Positions 44,853 through 54,166 of a stretch of 64,000 nt of DNA are shown here, in pieces. Position 1 is the stretch's first letter. Each line of letters starts with the position of its first letter. The stretch comes from CAIYZT01 sp031385445 (GTDB lineage Bacteria; Pseudomonadota; Alphaproteobacteria; Rhodobacterales; Rhodobacteraceae). The stretch lies in assembly GCA_031385445.1 (NCBI GenBank), contig JANNBM010000018.1, positions 1 to 64,000 of the forward strand, in the 5' to 3' direction. A program made the position numbers and the translations under genes. The notes under the pieces were generated by a model. That model saw only the letters and a list, made by a program, of their open reading frames with translations, did no database searches and was not told the origin of the DNA.

Positions 44853-45650
44853 ATGGAACATCAAGACAAAAGGTCACTTTTGGTGGCGGGGGCGTCCAAG
44901 GTTTATGGCACCTCTTCGGGCGCGATCCATGCCTTGCAGGACATCAATCTGACGGTTGAGCCGGGCGAGTTCATCTCGATCGTCGGTCCGTCGGGCTGCG
45001 GGAAGACCACGCTTTTGTGGTCTATCGCGGGGCTGCACAAGTTAAGCTCGGGCACGATTTCGCTGGGGGGCGAGGTGATCGCCAAGCCGCATCCGAGCAT
45101 CGGCATGATGTTTCAGGAAGCCAATCTTCTGCCCTGGCGCACCATTCGCAAAAACATCGAATTCCCGTTCGAGTTGCGCGGCCAAAAGCCCGACGGCACC
45201 CGCATCGAGGCGCTGTTGCAGCGGGTGGGCCTTGGCGGGTTTGGCGGCAAGATGCCAAAGGAATTGTCGGGCGGCATGCAGCAGCGCGCGTCGATTGTGC
45301 GGGCATTGTCCAGCGATCCGGATGTTTTGCTTATGGATGAGCCGTTCGGCGCGCTGGACGCCTTTACCCGCGATGAGATGAACAAGCTGGTCGAAGAGAT
45401 CTGGATCGAGGCGCGCAAGACCGTGGTTTTGATCACCCATTCCATCGCCGAGGCGGTGTTTCTGGCTGACAAGGTTTACATCATGTCGGCCCGTCCCGGC
45501 CGGATTGCCCGCTTTGTCGACGTGCCCTTTGCGCGGCCACGCTCGCTTGCGCTGATGGAACAGCGCGATTTCTTCGATCTGGTGAACGAGATCAAGCACG
45601 ACATTCAACATCAACCAACCGGCCGCCCGCACGCGGCTGCGGCGGAGTAG
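44853..45650 (+). CDS. ABC transporter ATPase, SsuB/TauB/NrtD type
   Basis: 265 residues. Seen: Walker A GPSGCGKTTLLW, Q-loop MMFQEANLLPWRTIRKNIEF, signature LSGGMQQRASIVRAL, Walker B VLLMDEPFGALDAFTRDEMN and the switch His in THSIAEAVFLA. The LLPWRT and MDEPFGALDA wording is diagnostic of the nitrate/sulfonate/taurine class. The permease gene starts 6 nt after its stop. Confidence 0.95.
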   Translation: MEHQDKRSLLVAGASKVYGTSSGAIHALQDINLTVEPGEFISIVGPSGCGKTTLLWSIAGLHKLSSGTISLGGEVIAKPHPSIGMMFQEANLLPWRTIRKNIEFPFELRGQKPDGTRIEALLQRVGLGGFGGKMPKELSGGMQQRASIVRALSSDPDVLLMDEPFGALDAFTRDEMNKLVEEIWIEARKTVVLITHSIAEAVFLADKVYIMSARPGRIARFVDVPFARPRSLALMEQRDFFDLVNEIKHDIQHQPTGRPHAAAAE

Positions 45651-45656
45651 CGGCAG

Positions 45657-46472
45657 ATGACAGACAGCGTTAAATCAGCGGTCGGGCTTTCGGGCGCAAG
45701 CGGGCTTTCAAGCGGGCTTGGCGGGCAGGGCGCGCGCGAGATTGTCGCAATCATCGCGGTGGCGGTCCTTGTGATTGGTGGCGGCGAATTCTTGCTGCGC
45801 TATTTCGAGGTGCCGCAATATATTCTGCCGACGCCCTCGGCGATTGCGGCAGTGTTCAGTTCCGCCGAGATCGGAACCATTCTGCAGCACTACGGCTATA
45901 CTCTGGTCGAGCTGTTTTCAGGCTATGCCATTGGTGCGAGCATCGGCTTGGCCCTTGCGGCGGTGATCACGCAATTCCCCTTCGTTGAAAAGGTGATCAC
46001 GCCCTATATCCTGCTCCTTGTGACCACGCCGATGCTGGCACTGGTGCCGCTTTTGATCCTCAATTTCGGGTTCGGATATGCGCCGCGCATCATTGCGGTG
46101 GCGCTGGCCTCTGGCCCGATGGTGATGATCAACTCGGCGACGGGTTTCCGCCGGGTGGACGCGATGAAGATCGCACTCGCCACGTCTTATGGGGCCACAA
46201 CCTTGCAGATTTTCAGCAAAATCCGGGTGCCGATGGCGATGCCGATGGTGATTGTCGGTCTGATGATCGGCGCGATTTTTGGCATGATCACCGCCGTCGG
46301 CGCCGAAATGTCGGGCGGCGGGTTTGGCCTTGGCAGCCGCTTGACGACCTATTCATCCACCCTGCGGATGCCCGAATTCTTTGCCTGCATCCTCGTCCTC
46401 GCGGTCACGGGCATTGCGATCTACGTCTTTTTCTTCTGGCTCGGCAAAAAGCTGGCTGGTTGGGAAAGCTGA
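45657..46472 (+). CDS. ABC transporter permease, SsuC/TauC type
   Basis: 271 residues with about six hydrophobic segments. The N-terminal tail is unusually Ser/Gly-rich (VGLSGASGLSSGLGGQGARE, residues 9-28). The cytoplasmic coupling loop is MKIALATSYGATTLQIFSKI. Forms the channel with the ATPase just upstream. Confidence 0.93.
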   Translation: MTDSVKSAVGLSGASGLSSGLGGQGAREIVAIIAVAVLVIGGGEFLLRYFEVPQYILPTPSAIAAVFSSAEIGTILQHYGYTLVELFSGYAIGASIGLALAAVITQFPFVEKVITPYILLLVTTPMLALVPLLILNFGFGYAPRIIAVALASGPMVMINSATGFRRVDAMKIALATSYGATTLQIFSKIRVPMAMPMVIVGLMIGAIFGMITAVGAEMSGGGFGLGSRLTTYSSTLRMPEFFACILVLAVTGIAIYVFFFWLGKKLAGWES

Positions 46473-46549
46473 CCCAAAGCGGGCAATAAATCCGCGTGTT
46501 GCCCGTTCCATTCCCTATCGCGGCTGTTCACTTTTCGGGAGGAAACCCT

Positions 46550-47710
46550 ATGATATCCAACACGATAACACGCCGCCGACTGTTGCAAGTGGGGGCTGGC
46601 GGCATGGTTACAACCACCATCCTTGGCGGCGGTTTGCTGGCTCCAAGCGCGGCTTTTGCCAATCCCTATGACAAATTCACCTGGATTTCGCCGCGCGGCA
46701 CCATCGAAGTGATGGACGACTACCCCTATTGGGTGGCCAAGGCGATGGGCTATTTCGGCGATCTTGGGGTTGAAACGGCGATGGAGCCGGGGCCGTCTGA
46801 CGGCACCGCGGTGGTCAAATTCGTGGCGGTTGAGCAGGCCGATATCGGCTTTCCGTCGCCCGGCGTTTTGTCCTTTGCCGTGAACAACGGCATGGATCTG
46901 GTGTCGATTTTTGGCAGCGGATACCTTGATCTGTTCAACATCGCGTTCCGCAAGGGCGAGGGCGTGAAGGACCTTAAAGAGCTGGAGGGCAAGACGGTGC
47001 TGCTGGGCTCCGCCGCATGGCAGGCGATTGCCGATCCGATGTTTGCGGCTGTCGGTGTCGATATCACGAAGATCACCTATGTCGAGGCAGGTTGGCCCAC
47101 ATGGACCACCGCTTTGGCCAGCGGACAAGGCGATGCTTGCCTTGCATGGGAGGGGTTGCGCGCTGATCTGGGGGCCAAAGGGCTTGATTTCGACTACTGG
47201 CTGGGGATGCGCGGCTCGCCTTTGCCGTCAAACTCGCTTGTGGTGCGCCGCGCCGATCTTGAAGACCCCGAGCGTCTGGCATTCTTGCAGAAATACCTGC
47301 GCGGCTGGGCCATGGGCAGTGAATTTGCCGACCGTAACCCGCGCGCGGCGGCGGATATCGTGTTCAAGGCGCTGCCAACCACGCTGGCCAACTATGGACC
47401 GCGCGCAGGCACCGAAAGCCTGATGCAGCTGCACCGCACCTTCAAGGGCGACATGACAAAGCGCAGCGGTTGGGGCGAGCATGACATTGCTGGCTGGGAC
47501 AAGTTCTTTAAAATCCTGAAGGATATTGGCATGTCCAGCATCGATATCGACACGGCGCGTTATGTCTCGAACGATTATATCGCCGATGCGAACGGGTTCG
47601 ATATGGCGGCGGTTCACGCCGATGCAGATGCCTATGCGTTGCCCGAAGATCTGACGGCCATCGACATGGCCGATGTTGAGGCAAAGTTCTACGCCAACGT
47701 CATCAACTGA
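46550..47710 (+). CDS. ABC substrate-binding protein, NMT1/SsuA type, Tat-exported
   Basis: 386 residues from ATG 46550 with GGAGG 7-8 nt upstream. The leader TRRRLLQVGAGGMVTTTILG is a twin-arginine signal, cleaved near AAFANP. The mature part is an NMT1/THI5-like binding fold: DYPYWVAKAMGYFGDLGVET, VVKFVAVEQADIGFPSPGVL and SAAWQAIADPMFAAVGVDIT. Relatives bind nitrate, sulfonates or pyrimidine precursors. Tat export suggests folding or a cofactor before transport. Operon partner of 44853 and 45657; substrate unknown. Confidence 0.92.
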   Translation: MISNTITRRRLLQVGAGGMVTTTILGGGLLAPSAAFANPYDKFTWISPRGTIEVMDDYPYWVAKAMGYFGDLGVETAMEPGPSDGTAVVKFVAVEQADIGFPSPGVLSFAVNNGMDLVSIFGSGYLDLFNIAFRKGEGVKDLKELEGKTVLLGSAAWQAIADPMFAAVGVDITKITYVEAGWPTWTTALASGQGDACLAWEGLRADLGAKGLDFDYWLGMRGSPLPSNSLVVRRADLEDPERLAFLQKYLRGWAMGSEFADRNPRAAADIVFKALPTTLANYGPRAGTESLMQLHRTFKGDMTKRSGWGEHDIAGWDKFFKILKDIGMSSIDIDTARYVSNDYIADANGFDMAAVHADADAYALPEDLTAIDMADVEAKFYANVIN

Positions 47711-47715
47711 CAAAA

Positions 47716-47739
47716 CCGCGCGCCGGAGACGGCGCGCGG
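47716..47739 (+). terminator. GC hairpin after the binding-protein gene
   Basis: A perfect 9-bp stem, CCGCGCGCC / GGCGCGCGG, with a 6-nt loop directly follows the stop at 47710. It has no T run. It precedes the kinase gene at 47788. Confidence 0.6.
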
Positions 47740-47787
47740 CACCGATAGCGCGGGCATGACGCCCCCTTCAACCCCAGGTCCACACGC

Positions 47788-49419
47788 ATGGCGCAGTTCA
47801 TCAATTCCAAGGAAACCGCCGTTCAAGAGGCGCTTGACGGCTGCATTGCGGCATCAGGCGGGGCGCTTGTTCGGCTGGACGGGTATCCGTTCATCAAGGT
47901 GATCGCGCGGGCTGATCGGGATCGCTCCCGCGTGGCTGTCATCTCGGGGGGTGGATCGGGGCATGAACCTGCGCATGCCGGATTTGTCGGTCCCGGTATG
48001 CTGACGGCAGCCATCTGCGGCGAGGTTTTCGCCTCGCCTTCGGTGGACGCGGTCCTGGCAGGTATCTTGGCTGTCACAGGCACTGCGGGTTGTGTTTTGA
48101 TCGTCAAGAATTACACCGGTGACCGGCTCAATTTTGGCCTTGCCGCTGAACGCGCCCGGGCCTTTGGCAAACGGGTGAGCATGGTGATTGTGCCAGATGA
48201 TATTGCCCTTGCCGATATCAGTCGCCCGCGCGGTTTGGCCGGAACCTTGCTGGTTCACAAGATCGCGGGGGCCGTCGCCGAAAGTGGCGGCGATTTCGAT
48301 TCGGTCACTGCTGCGGCACAGCGGGCCGCCGCAGGGGCGATGACCATTGGCATCAGTCTGGATACCTGCACAGTGCCCGGCTCGCCCAAGGAAAACCGCA
48401 TCGGCCCCGGCGAAATCGAGATTGGTCTTGGCATTCACGGCGAGCCGGGCGCGCAGCAAATTCCGTATCTTGGCGCGAAACAAGCGATGGCAGATGTGGT
48501 GAAACACTTCGCCCCCAAGATGAACTCGGGCCGCTATGCCGCGCTTTTGAACAATCTCGGGTCGACCACGGAACTGGAAATGGCGATCCTGACCCACGAG
48601 TTGCGGTTGTCAGCGATTGGCCCCGCTATTTCGCATATCATCGGCCCCGCTCCGATGATGACGGCGCTGGACATGCACGGATTCTCGCTGACGCTTTATC
48701 CGCTTTGCGGCGAAGATGAGGTGCTTTTGGCCGCCAGGACGCCGCTGCGCGCGTGGCCGGGGTTGCAGGGTTTCGCGGCCCCGAAAAACCTTCCCTTGCC
48801 CGACGGTCTGATCCCGCTGCGGCAAATCCCCTCGGCCAATCTGGCGACGGCGGCTTTTCTGACCCGGTGTTGCAAGGCGCTGATTGCGGCAGAGGTGGAT
48901 CTGAACGCTTTGGATGCCAAGTCGGGCGATGGTGATACCGGATCGACCCTCGCGGGTGCCGCGCGGGCACTTTTGCTCAACATGGATCAGTTGCCCCTGT
49001 CGGACCACACCCAACTGTTTCGCGCGCTGGGCCAAGAGCTTAGCCAGACCATGGGCGGGTCTTCGGGGGTTTTGCTGGCGATATACTGCGCGGCGGCGGG
49101 GGATGCGATGTCTGGCGGGCACAGTCTGGCGGGCGCGTTGAAAATGGGGCTTGCCCGGATGCAAGAGGTGGGCGGGGCAGAATTGGGCGACCGGACCATG
49201 ATTGACGCCTTGGGGCCTGCGCTTGATGCTTTGCCGCAGGGAATTGGCGCTGCGGCGACTGCGGCGAGGGCAGGCGCAAACCGGACGGCCATGATGTCAA
49301 AAGCCCATGCCGGGCGCGCAAGTTATATCAGTGCAGCAAACCTGGTGGGCCATGTTGATCCGGGGGCCGAAGCGGTGGCGCGGGTTTTTGAAGCCCTCTG
49401 CGAGATGGCGGTCCCGTAG
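47788..49419 (+). CDS. dihydroxyacetone-kinase-type kinase (DAK1-DAK2 fused)
   Basis: 543 residues. The N-terminal DhaK domain carries VAVISGGGSGHEPAHAGFVG (the substrate-binding His is in GHEPAHAGF) and LIVKNYTGDRLNFGLAAERA. The C-terminal DhaL domain has DAKSGDGDTGSTLAGAAR, TMGGSSGVLLAIYC and GDRTMIDALGPALDAL. Fused forms use ATP directly, and related enzymes phosphorylate erythrulose in tetritol pathways. The real substrate is therefore open. Its 3' end nearly meets the convergent ROK gene (6 nt apart). Confidence 0.93.
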   Translation: MAQFINSKETAVQEALDGCIAASGGALVRLDGYPFIKVIARADRDRSRVAVISGGGSGHEPAHAGFVGPGMLTAAICGEVFASPSVDAVLAGILAVTGTAGCVLIVKNYTGDRLNFGLAAERARAFGKRVSMVIVPDDIALADISRPRGLAGTLLVHKIAGAVAESGGDFDSVTAAAQRAAAGAMTIGISLDTCTVPGSPKENRIGPGEIEIGLGIHGEPGAQQIPYLGAKQAMADVVKHFAPKMNSGRYAALLNNLGSTTELEMAILTHELRLSAIGPAISHIIGPAPMMTALDMHGFSLTLYPLCGEDEVLLAARTPLRAWPGLQGFAAPKNLPLPDGLIPLRQIPSANLATAAFLTRCCKALIAAEVDLNALDAKSGDGDTGSTLAGAARALLLNMDQLPLSDHTQLFRALGQELSQTMGGSSGVLLAIYCAAAGDAMSGGHSLAGALKMGLARMQEVGGAELGDRTMIDALGPALDALPQGIGAAATAARAGANRTAMMSKAHAGRASYISAANLVGHVDPGAEAVARVFEALCEMAVP

Positions 49420-49424
49420 ATGCG

Positions 49425-50507
49425 TTATGCCGCCACGGTAAAACGGGACGCATAGGGCAGGCTTGCCGCGCCGACCGCCTTTGGCGACTGGCCGATTTTG
49501 CCAACCACCGCGTTGACGCCATGTTCGCTTTTCGCCAGCTCGTCGCAAATCGCCTGACACAGTTCGCGCGGGGCGTAGGACGACAGAACAACGGTGCCGA
49601 CATCAACGAACTGGCGCGCATCGCGGACCTTGCTGGCAAGCATCTTTACGCAATCCGATTTCCAGCTTGCAACCGCCCGTTCATATTGCGGTGATCCTTC
49701 GGCTATGCGCCACAGATCTTCAGTCGAAACACCATTTGCCCCCAAGGCACGTTCAAAGTGCAAAAGGCCAACATCATAGCTGGAATTTGCCCCGCTGCGA
49801 TGGATCTGATGGTTCAGCACCAGCCGCGAATGGACCATCGCGCCGATGTAAAAGAACAGATAGTTATCCAGATCGCGCGCGATGCCGAACAGGCTTTCGC
49901 CATTTGCGGCGGATGTCACATCGTTTTGAACGAACACTTCCAGACCAAGATCGGCCTCGGCGCGCTGCTTAAACGCCGTCAATTCCTGCGTGTCGGCAAA
50001 AGCTTCAGGCAGGGCAAGGCCAATGCCCGCGATCCGCCTGCGCTTGGCCTTGCTGATCTTGCCCAGCAGGGATTCAACCGTTGCAAAAAGCGCCGGATGC
50101 ACATAATCCGCGCCCGGTATTTCGTGCCGCAAAGCGGCGCTTTCGATAACCCCGCCGACAAAGTCGATCAGCACGATGTCGGTTGTGCGAAAGCCAATGC
50201 TGACCCCGATCGAATAGGCGCCGTCGGGGTTCAGCGCCATCGGAATGGTCGGCGGCCCCATCCTGCCGCGCTGTGCCTCGCCTCGGGTAACCAGCCCTTC
50301 TTGCTCTAACGAGCGGACAATGACCGAGATTGTTTGCGCCGAAAGGCCGGTTTTTTCACCAATTTCAAACCGGGATGTGCTGCCATGTTGCAGCAACATC
50401 GACAGAACCAGCCGTTCATTATAGCTGCGCACGCTGACGGCATTCAGACCGAATGCCCTGTCGGCGATGCGAATCGGGTTTGGCGGGGCAAAGCGCATGT
50501 CAGGCAT
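49425..50507 (-). CDS. ROK-family transcriptional regulator
   Basis: 360 residues. An N-terminal MarR-like HTH (SRFEIGEKTGLSAQTISVIV, about residues 44-63) is followed by the ROK sugar-kinase-like fold (IGVSIGFRTTDIVLIDFVGG, IAGIGLALPEA, VQNDVTSAANGESLFG). The zinc-binding CxCGxxxC motif typical of active ROK kinases is not evident, so it is a regulator. It should control the sugar transport genes at 51515 onward, through the palindrome at 51271-51289. Confidence 0.9.
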   Translation of the reverse strand: MPDMRFAPPNPIRIADRAFGLNAVSVRSYNERLVLSMLLQHGSTSRFEIGEKTGLSAQTISVIVRSLEQEGLVTRGEAQRGRMGPPTIPMALNPDGAYSIGVSIGFRTTDIVLIDFVGGVIESAALRHEIPGADYVHPALFATVESLLGKISKAKRRRIAGIGLALPEAFADTQELTAFKQRAEADLGLEVFVQNDVTSAANGESLFGIARDLDNYLFFYIGAMVHSRLVLNHQIHRSGANSSYDVGLLHFERALGANGVSTEDLWRIAEGSPQYERAVASWKSDCVKMLASKVRDARQFVDVGTVVLSSYAPRELCQAICDELAKSEHGVNAVVGKIGQSPKAVGAASLPYASRFTVAA

Positions 50508-50546
50508 CGGGCTGTTGTCCTTTGCGGGCGCTATACTGCGATATTT

Positions 50547-51194
50547 TCATTCGACCGCCCACCCTATTGCTGCGACTTCCAGGGCCAGTGCAAGACCAAG
50601 TTGGCGATGGGCCTGCGCACTCAAGTGGAAGCCGTCGGCAGGATCACAGGCACAGACTGACGCGGCATCAAAGAAATGCACTTCCTTCGAATCAGCCTGA
50701 ATTTCAAATTCCAGCGCAAGCTTGCGAGAGATTTCCGGCGCGCCTTCAAACACGCCGGACCATTCGTGCAGATCGTCCAACATGGGCGGCGGCGCCACGA
50801 TCAGAATCTCGGGGATATGGCCCTTTGGCCCCGGCGCCAGTTCTTTGATGTCATAAATCAGACAGCCAATTCCCATGGCCACTTCGGGGGCTGTCTGGAA
50901 AAATCGGCGCTTCAGGTCATTGGTGCCAAGCATCAGGATGATGATGTCGATCGGGGCATGACTTTGCACGCAAGGCGTCAGATACCGGCGCCCGTTTTTG
51001 TGAATGCCTTCAATGGGATCATCGCGCACGGTGGTGCGCCCGCTCAGGCCCTCTTCGATAATATGCCACCCTGCACCAAGCTCTGCCGCCATGATGCCCG
51101 GCCAGCGCTGCGCATGGCCAAACCTGTCCAAAGGTCCGCGCCCCGGAATTTGACCAAACGTGTTGGAGTCGCCAAAGCAAAGTGCTGTCTTCAT
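50547..51194 (-). CDS. SGNH/GDSL hydrolase, copy 1
   Basis: 215 residues. Seen: block I CFGDSNTFG (nucleophile Ser), block II region GLSGRTTVRDD, block III MLGTNDLKRRFF (Asn) and the catalytic pair DGFHLSAQAH near the C-terminus. No signal peptide, so cytoplasmic. SGNH enzymes remove acyl groups, often acetyl esters, from sugars or lipids. The paralogue at 56453-57115 shares the same block order, and the two bracket a ribose-type sugar transporter. Divergent from that transporter. Confidence 0.88.
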   Translation of the reverse strand: MKTALCFGDSNTFGQIPGRGPLDRFGHAQRWPGIMAAELGAGWHIIEEGLSGRTTVRDDPIEGIHKNGRRYLTPCVQSHAPIDIIILMLGTNDLKRRFFQTAPEVAMGIGCLIYDIKELAPGPKGHIPEILIVAPPPMLDDLHEWSGVFEGAPEISRKLALEFEIQADSKEVHFFDAASVCACDPADGFHLSAQAHRQLGLALALEVAAIGWAVE

Positions 51195-51514
51195 GCGCCG
51201 GCCCTCTTTGATCTTCGCGATCCTGGCAAATACCTATCAGCAGAAACGCAAAGTCTGCAAGGCCTCTACATATTCATTCACTCTGAATAAGTGTTGACTT
51301 GTGCAGATCGTTCTGTTTGTTTTGCCTTAAGCAGACTTGGCCGGAGGAGAGCCTGCCGGGCTGCGTGGGGGAGGTAGGCGAGGTGCGCACGAGATGCGGC
51401 GCATGCCGATAATGATTGAATAATTCCCCCCTCGGACACGGATGCCATCGGCCTTGACCCATGGCGCAACCAACGGAACCTGTGCCGCGCATGGGCCAAA
51501 ATAGGAGGAAAACG
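51195..51514. promoter_or_regulatory. divergent promoter region of SGNH hydrolase and sugar importer
   Basis: 320 nt without a gene. The 19-bp inverted repeat TATTCA-N7-TGAATA (51271-51289) followed by a -35-like TTGACT (51294-51299) is the best candidate operator/promoter for the ROK regulator or a similar protein. AGGAGGAAAACG immediately before ATG 51515 is the ribosome binding site of the binding protein. Confidence 0.5.
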
Positions 51515-52588
51515 ATGCGATCTAATTTTCTGAAAAGTGCTGTAGCAGTTGTTGCCCTAACTGCTGCGCTGTCCGGTGCCGCAATGGCCGAAGACGTGTT
51601 CTTGATGGATGGCGTGACGCCAAGCACCAAAGACACCACTTTGGTGCCCGCAGGAACGTTCAAGAAGGATGGCCCCTGGGTCATCGGGATGAGCGATTTT
51701 GGCGTGAATGCCAACACCTGGACGGTGCAGGTCGCGCATGAAACCGAAGCCGCCGCCGCCGCCGACCCGCGCATCGAAAAGCTGATCATCCTTGATGCGG
51801 GTTTCGATCAAGAAAAGCAGGTGGCCGATATCGAAGACCTGATCGCCCAAGGCGTTGACGCGATTATCGTTCAGCCGGTCACCTCGACATCCGCCAATGC
51901 CAGCATCGAGAAAGCCATTGCCGCGGGCATTCCGGTTATCTTGCACACGGGCCGGATCGAGTCCGATGCTTTTACCACCGAAATTCAGGGCGGGGCAGAG
52001 CATTTTGGCAAGGTCATGGGCGACTGGCTGGTCAAGAAAGTTGGCAATGACGGCAAGATCTGGGTCATTCGCGGGCTGGCAGGCCACCCCGAAGATATCA
52101 ACCGTTACAATGGCTTGCTGCAGTCTCTGGAAGGCACCAACATTGAAATCGTCGCAGAGCAGCCCGGCAGCTGGCAGTATGACACGGCAAAGAAGGTCTG
52201 CGAAACGCTGTATCTTGCCGACCCGAATGTCGATGGCATCTGGTCTTCGGGGGCTGACATGACCCGCGCTTGTGTCGATGTCTTCAAGCAGTTCGGTGCC
52301 GCGATCCCGCCGATTTCGGGCGAAGGCAACAACGGTTTCTTTGGCCAATGGATCGAAGAAGGCTACGACTCCGTCTCGGCTGAATACAGCCCGTCGCAGG
52401 GGGCTGCGGGGGTGCGCGCGGCGGTCGCTTTGCTGGAAGGCAAAGAGCTGTTCAAACACTATGACTATAACCCCGAAGGTTGGGACAAAGAGAAGGCCGC
52501 GAAATACTATCGCGCCGATCTGTCGGCCAACGTCTGGTGGCCAAGCGAGTTGCCCGAAGAAAAGCTGCAAGAGCTGTACGGCAACTAA
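51515..52588 (+). CDS. ribose-type sugar ABC substrate-binding protein
   Basis: 357 residues from ATG 51515. A Sec signal peptide (RSNFLKSAVAVVALTAALSG, cleaved near AMAED) precedes a type-I periplasmic sugar-binding fold (RbsB/XylF group): VIGMSDFGVNANTWTVQVAH, DIEDLIAQGVDAIIVQPVTS, ITSANIEK-like TSANASIEKAIAAGIPVIL and AEQPGSWQYDTAKKVCETL. It delivers a sugar to the permeases at 54163 and 55122. A GC hairpin follows. Confidence 0.94.
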   Translation: MRSNFLKSAVAVVALTAALSGAAMAEDVFLMDGVTPSTKDTTLVPAGTFKKDGPWVIGMSDFGVNANTWTVQVAHETEAAAAADPRIEKLIILDAGFDQEKQVADIEDLIAQGVDAIIVQPVTSTSANASIEKAIAAGIPVILHTGRIESDAFTTEIQGGAEHFGKVMGDWLVKKVGNDGKIWVIRGLAGHPEDINRYNGLLQSLEGTNIEIVAEQPGSWQYDTAKKVCETLYLADPNVDGIWSSGADMTRACVDVFKQFGAAIPPISGEGNNGFFGQWIEEGYDSVSAEYSPSQGAAGVRAAVALLEGKELFKHYDYNPEGWDKEKAAKYYRADLSANVWWPSELPEEKLQELYGN

Positions 52589-52596
52589 GAAAATCA

Positions 52597-52624
52597 GCGC
52601 GGGGTGGCCTTTGCCGCCCCGTGC
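52597..52624 (+). terminator. intercistronic GC hairpin after the binding-protein gene
   Basis: A 12-bp stem with two GU pairs runs from 52597 to 52624 with core GGGGTGGC (52601-52608), loop CTTT and GCCGCCCC (52613-52620). It has no long T run. It separates the binding-protein gene from the ATPase gene and probably limits expression of the latter. Confidence 0.7.
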
Positions 52625-52645
52625 ATTCCTGGGGAGAAACAAGCG

Positions 52646-54166
52646 ATGTTTGACGCAGAGCCAGCGTGCCTGATCGAGATGCAATCGATCACAAAGGCAT
52701 TTGGGGCAAGCCGCGTGTTAAAGGACGTAACCCTGCGCCTGCGCTCGGGGTCTGTGCATGCGCTGATGGGCGAAAACGGCGCGGGCAAGTCCACGCTGAT
52801 GAAGATCCTTGCAGGCGTGCATCGCAGTGACGAGGGGCGCATCCTGAAAGACGGCGAGCCGCTGCATCTGCCGTCCCCGCGTGAGGCTTTGGCAGCGGGA
52901 ATTTCCACCGTGTTTCAGGAATTGTCGCTTTTGCCAAACCTGACCATTGCCGAAAACATGTTTCTGGGCCGCGAATATCTGACAGCAACTGGCAATCTTG
53001 ATCGCCGCAGAATGCGGGCCGAAACGGCCAAAGCGCTGGCAGAGCTGGACCTGAAGCTGGACCCCGATCAGCTTGTGTCGACCCTGACCATCGCCGAACG
53101 CCAGTTTGTCGAGATCGCCCATGGCATCAAGGCAGAGGCCAAAGTGCTGATCCTTGATGAACCCACGGCCGCATTGAACGCCGCAGATGTCGAGGTTTTG
53201 AACCGCAGCATTCGCCGCCTGAAGGCTGACGGCAAGGCGGTCGTCTATATCTCGCACCGGATGGACGAGATTTTTGACATCTGCGACGAGGTGACTGTGC
53301 TGAAGGACGGTCAAACCATCGGCACAAGGCGGATCAGCGATGTAACGCCCGATGGATTGATTGCGATGATGGTCGGGCGCGAGCTTTCGGATCTGTTCCC
53401 GGTGCGGCCTGCGGCGCTTGGGGCGCCTGTCCTGGAAGTCACGGGCTTTCGAACGAATGCGTTGGCGCGACCCTTCGATCTGATCCTGCACAGGGGCGAA
53501 ATTCTTGGGCTGGCAGGTTTGGAAGGGCAGGGGCAGCAAAGCATAATGCGGTCCTTGATCGGCCGTTTTCAGCCCGCTGGCGGCACCCTTCGTTTGCTGG
53601 GCCAATCGCTTAAGTTCCCAAGCCTTGCGAACGGCGTGCGCGCGATGGCGCAGCTGGGCGTGGGATTTGTGCCCGAGGACCGCAAGGAAGAAGGGTTGAT
53701 GCTGGGCCTGTCGGTCGCGGCCAATCTGGTCATCGGCCTGCATGCCGAAAAGCCGGCTTTCACCCGCGCGCGCGGTCTTGGCGCTGTGGTGCAGCGGATG
53801 ATGACCGCGTTGCACGTGCGCGCCGCAAGTACGGACATTCCAGTTGGCGCGCTGTCTGGTGGCAACCAGCAAAAGGTGCTTTTGGGCCGCTATCTGGCGC
53901 GGGACGTCAAGATTTTGGTGATCGAAGAGCCGACGCGCGGTGTCGATGTCGGGGCCAAGTCCGAAATCTATGGCCTTTTGCGCGATTTCGCCAATGCAGG
54001 CGGCGCGGTTTTGGTGACATCGCGCGAAACGGTGGAGTTGATCGGGCTGTGTGACCGGCTGGCGGTTGTCCATGGCAATACCGTGGTGACCCAGATGCCA
54101 GCCGCCGATGCAACCGAGCACAGCATTCTTGCGGCGGCTCTGACGGCAGAGGGGTTGGCAGCGTGA
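52646..54166 (+). CDS. sugar ABC transporter ATPase, RbsA/XylG/MglA type
   Basis: 506 residues with two fused nucleotide-binding domains. N-terminal domain: Walker A GENGAGKSTLMKILAG, Q-loop region ISTVFQELSLLPNLTIAENM, Walker B KVLILDEPTAALNAADVEVL. The C-terminal domain is degenerate in Walker A, as usual for the family, but has LSGGNQQKVLLGRYLARDVK and LVIEEPTRGVDVGAKSEIYG. ATG 52646 follows GGGGAGAAAC. The permease start overlaps its stop by 4 nt. Confidence 0.95.
   Translation: MFDAEPACLIEMQSITKAFGASRVLKDVTLRLRSGSVHALMGENGAGKSTLMKILAGVHRSDEGRILKDGEPLHLPSPREALAAGISTVFQELSLLPNLTIAENMFLGREYLTATGNLDRRRMRAETAKALAELDLKLDPDQLVSTLTIAERQFVEIAHGIKAEAKVLILDEPTAALNAADVEVLNRSIRRLKADGKAVVYISHRMDEIFDICDEVTVLKDGQTIGTRRISDVTPDGLIAMMVGRELSDLFPVRPAALGAPVLEVTGFRTNALARPFDLILHRGEILGLAGLEGQGQQSIMRSLIGRFQPAGGTLRLLGQSLKFPSLANGVRAMAQLGVGFVPEDRKEEGLMLGLSVAANLVIGLHAEKPAFTRARGLGAVVQRMMTALHVRAASTDIPVGALSGGNQQKVLLGRYLARDVKILVIEEPTRGVDVGAKSEIYGLLRDFANAGGAVLVTSRETVELIGLCDRLAVVHGNTVVTQMPAADATEHSILAAALTAEGLAA

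Noticed and set aside
47788..49419. Naming the fused kinase dhaK outright.
   Set aside because: Fused DAK proteins also act on erythrulose and related substrates, and no glycerol or dihydroxyacetone genes are nearby, so no symbol is given.
49425..50507. ROK sugar kinase instead of regulator.
   Set aside because: An N-terminal HTH is present and the zinc-binding cysteine motif of active ROK kinases is not evident.
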